From NCBI GenBank assembly GCA_964493945.1, contig CAZBQG010000223.1:1-7644 (forward strand): a stretch of DNA of 7,644 nucleotides. Direction: 5' to 3'. Under the pieces are notes generated by a model. It was not told the DNA's origin and made no database searches. It saw only the letters and a program-made list of their open reading frames with translations. Position 1 is the stretch's first letter; each line of letters starts with the position of its first letter. This DNA is from CAZBQG01 sp964493945. Its GTDB lineage: Bacteria > Pseudomonadota > Alphaproteobacteria > Rhodospirillales > UBA2165. Below are positions 5,581 through 7,644 of the stretch, in pieces. The position numbers were made by a program, and so were the translations under genes.

Positions 5581-6915
5581 ATGGCGCCCAGCGCTGAACA
5601 ATTGGAAAACCGCCTTGGCCAGCGTCAGGCGAAGATCGGCGTCATCGGCATGGGCTATGTTGGTCTGCCCCTGGCCCTGGCTTTCGCCGAGAAGGAATTC
5701 GCCACCACCGGGTTCGATACGGATGAGACCAAGGTCGAAGCCTTGCTGGCAGGGCAATCCTATATCAAGCACATTCCGGCGGCCCGTATCGCCCGCCAGC
5801 GGGAGCTTGGACAGTTAAGTGCCACCGCGCAATTTTCCGAAATCACCGGCATGGACGCGATCATCATCTGCGTTCCGACGCCCCTGACCGGGAAGCGCGA
5901 GCCCGATCTCAGCTTTGTCGTGGCGACGGCAAGGATGATTGTCCCTCATTTGCGCCAAGGCCAGCTTGTGGTTTTGGAATCCACTACCTATCCCGGCACG
6001 ACCAGGGAAGTGGTGCGTCCCATCCTGGAGGAAACCGGTCTGAAATCGGGTGAAGATTTTTTTCTGGCCTATTCGCCGGAGCGTGAAGACCCCGGAAATG
6101 AGGCCCATTCCACCGGCACCATCCCCAAGATCGTCGGCGGGGACGGCGAGCGGGCCTTGAACATCGCCCGTGCCCTTTATGATCAGATTATCGTTGAAAC
6201 CGTGCCCGTTTCCTCGGTGGATGTGGCCGAGGCCGTAAAGCTGACCGAGAACATATTCCGCTCGGTCAATATCGCGCTGGTCAATGAATTGAAACTGATT
6301 TACGGCAAAATGGACATCGATATCTGGGAGGTAATCGAGGCCGCTAAAAGCAAACCTTTCGGCTATATGCCATTCTATCCCGGGCCCGGCCTGGGGGGGC
6401 ATTGCATTCCTATCGATCCCTTTTATCTGACCTGGCGGGCCAATCAATTCGATCAGCCGACCCGCTTCATCGAGCTGGCCGGAGAGATCAATACGGCCAT
6501 GCCCGAAATGGTCATCCAGGCCTTGGCAGGCGCCCTGGCCAGCCGCTTCGATGAAAAGCTCACCGGCGCCCATATTCTTTTACTCGGACTTTCATATAAA
6601 AAGAATGTGGATGACACACGGGAAAGCCCGGCCTTCAGGCTCATGGAACTCTTGGAAGCGGTTGGTGCCCGGGTCGATTACCATGACCCCCATGTCGGCC
6701 AAATACCCATGACCCGGGAACATTCCGCCCTGGCCGGGCGCCAATCCGTCGACTGGGTGCCGGAGGAATTTTCCAAATACGGGGCGGCGCTGATCTGCAC
6801 CGATCATGACGGGGTGGATTACGCTGCCCTGGTGGCGTCCTGCCGCCTGGTGGTGGATACGAGAAACGCCACCCGGGACGTGACCGGGGGACGAGACATA
6901 ATCATTAAGGCCTAG
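5581..6915 (+). CDS. UDP-sugar 6-dehydrogenase, UDP-GlcNAc dehydrogenase (WbpA) type
   Basis: This 444-residue protein has the full UDP-glucose/GDP-mannose dehydrogenase architecture. The N-terminal NAD-binding Rossmann domain has GMGYVGLP at 23-30. The central helical domain (about 205-305) includes VKLTENIFRSVNIALVNE, with Lys220 and Asn224. The UDP-binding C-terminal domain starts near 325 and carries LSYKKNVDDTRESP (337-350). The catalytic cysteine is Cys275 in GPGLGGHCIPIDP. The enzyme oxidises the C6 hydroxyl of a UDP-hexose to the uronic acid using two NAD+, in the cytoplasm. FGYMPFYPGPGLGGHCIPID and YSPERED resemble the UDP-N-acetylhexosamine dehydrogenase branch more than UDP-glucose dehydrogenase, but substrate choice needs a phylogeny. 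GAGAGGGA 8 bases before the ATG supports the start. It lies 69 bp after the heparinase-like gene, probably in the same operon, and its TAG shares CTAG with the stop of the convergent flippase gene. Confidence 0.93.
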   Translation: MAPSAEQLENRLGQRQAKIGVIGMGYVGLPLALAFAEKEFATTGFDTDETKVEALLAGQSYIKHIPAARIARQRELGQLSATAQFSEITGMDAIIICVPTPLTGKREPDLSFVVATARMIVPHLRQGQLVVLESTTYPGTTREVVRPILEETGLKSGEDFFLAYSPEREDPGNEAHSTGTIPKIVGGDGERALNIARALYDQIIVETVPVSSVDVAEAVKLTENIFRSVNIALVNELKLIYGKMDIDIWEVIEAAKSKPFGYMPFYPGPGLGGHCIPIDPFYLTWRANQFDQPTRFIELAGEINTAMPEMVIQALAGALASRFDEKLTGAHILLLGLSYKKNVDDTRESPAFRLMELLEAVGARVDYHDPHVGQIPMTREHSALAGRQSVDWVPEEFSKYGAALICTDHDGVDYAALVASCRLVVDTRNATRDVTGGRDIIIKA

Positions 6916-7644
6916 TCTTGGCGCCGGCCCAGCGCCAACAGAACCACAGCGAATGCCAGGAAATAGGCCAGGGACTGACCCAGCGCCAGAGCCATGTCGC
7001 CCGACAGCCAGCCGCCGAAATAAAGTGCCACGGGCAACAGGCAGCCGGAATATTGCGCCGCCCGCCCGGCCAGCAAAGCGCCAATCCGGTTGGTGTTCCA
7101 GCAATAGGATTTGAGGATTTCGAACAGCGATAGAAAAATCACCAGGCCACTCATGGTCGCCAGCAATTGGGCGGAGCGGCTCCAGGCCGGGCCGAAAAGC
7201 CAGGGTACGATGGGATCGGCAAAAGCCAGGGTCAAGGCGCCACCGGCGGCCAGCGGCAGGGCGGCCCAGATCAGCATCCGGTTGCGCCCGGCCAGTTTGA
7301 GATGAGCATCCTCGGTCCGCCCGAACCAGTTGGCCGCGATGCGCCCCACCAGGGGCGTGAGAAACTGATGGGGGACGATGGCCAGGCGCTGGGCCTGAAA
7401 AAAGAAGCCGGCCAGCCGCTCTCCGCCCAGCATTCCGGCCAAGAGGATGGTAAATCTTTGGAAACTACCTTCCAGGATGCCATCCAGCCAGACGCCCCTG
7501 GCTTCTTTGACGACTGCGCCCAGTTCGCCTGCACTGGGCAGGCGGAGGCGCTGCCAGGTCAGGCCGCCGATCCAGGCCAGGCCCAGCAGGCCAGCGGCAG
7601 TGAGAAAATATTCCCGCACATAAAGTACCCGCCAACCCGCACCC
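6912..7644 (-). CDS. Polysaccharide flippase-like membrane protein (MATE/Wzx superfamily), 5' end outside the window
   Basis: The frame is open to the window edge on the minus strand, so 243 C-terminal residues are visible and the N-terminus is missing. A GTG at 7619-7617 is in frame, but flippases of this class usually have about 400-500 residues, so it is not believed to be the start. The product is very hydrophobic: helices are visible in YFLTAAGLLGLAWIGGL, FTILLAGMLGG, MLIWAALPLAAGGALTLAF, LLATMSGLVIFLSLFEIL, CLLPVALYFGGWL and SLAYFLAFAVVLLALG. The sequence LFGPAWSRSAQLL resembles the conserved FG.W..A..LL segment of O-antigen/exopolysaccharide flippases. The inferred role is moving a lipid-linked oligosaccharide across the inner membrane; the cargo is unknown. 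It converges on the UDP-sugar dehydrogenase with a 4-base overlap at CTAG, and no terminator is visible between them. Confidence 0.8.
   Translation of the reverse strand, partial: GAGWRVLYVREYFLTAAGLLGLAWIGGLTWQRLRLPSAGELGAVVKEARGVWLDGILEGSFQRFTILLAGMLGGERLAGFFFQAQRLAIVPHQFLTPLVGRIAANWFGRTEDAHLKLAGRNRMLIWAALPLAAGGALTLAFADPIVPWLFGPAWSRSAQLLATMSGLVIFLSLFEILKSYCWNTNRIGALLAGRAAQYSGCLLPVALYFGGWLSGDMALALGQSLAYFLAFAVVLLALGRRQD

Noticed and set aside
5815..6573. 252-codon minus-strand frame inside the UDP-sugar dehydrogenase
   Set aside because: The plus strand carries the complete dehydrogenase including Cys275; the opposite frame is an antisense shadow.
1..7644. A new defence, toxin-antitoxin or other undescribed multigene system
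   Set aside because: All six genes belong to recognisable families and no unexplained gene cluster is present; only small repeats remain unexplained.

Overview
The window looks like ordinary chromosomal DNA from a GC-rich alphaproteobacterium, possibly of the Rhodospirillales/Rhizobiales type. The reasons are GC-biased coding regions with long spurious open frames on the opposite strands, an rsmB gene followed directly by a heparinase II/III family gene (a neighbourhood I know from many alphaproteobacteria), a thermonuclease-family protein with the Trp-Cys C-terminus I associate with alphaproteobacterial members, and a short dispersed palindrome built on AGAGCA..TTTCCGG..AAATGCTCT. The genus cannot be named from the sequence alone.

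Layout. Positions 1-29 hold a palindromic repeat. A thiamine-diphosphate enzyme of unknown substrate (26-1744, minus) is preceded by a recognisable sigma70-like promoter. A small exported or membrane-anchored thermonuclease-like protein (1843-2298, minus) follows. An AT-rich 152-bp divergent intergenic region (2299-2450) separates this minus-strand pair from the plus-strand rsmB (16S rRNA m5C methyltransferase, 2451-3779). A 130-bp gap (3780-3909) holds a second copy of the palindrome and a 25-bp-period direct repeat. Next come a heparinase II/III family protein (3910-5511, plus) and a UDP-sugar 6-dehydrogenase of the WbpA type (5581-6915, plus). The dehydrogenase converges tail-to-tail, with stop codons overlapping on one CTAG, on a polysaccharide flippase-like membrane protein (6912 to the window end, minus, truncated).

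How the genes fit together. The left part is housekeeping or general metabolism (ThDP enzyme, nuclease, rRNA methylation). The right part points to surface polysaccharide: the dehydrogenase would make a UDP-uronic acid precursor, the flippase would move a lipid-linked glycan across the inner membrane, and the heparinase-like protein has a polysaccharide-lyase fold. purH, which I would expect after rsmB-heparinase in many relatives, is not here, so the conserved order seems to stop at the edge of a polysaccharide locus.

I found no CRISPR array, tRNA, rRNA, complete mobile element or obvious undescribed defence or toxin system. The most interesting items are the two palindrome copies placed exactly at gene ends, the direct repeat beside one of them, the heparinase-like protein with no visible signal peptide and an altered lyase motif, and the ThDP enzyme with a strongly basic insert.
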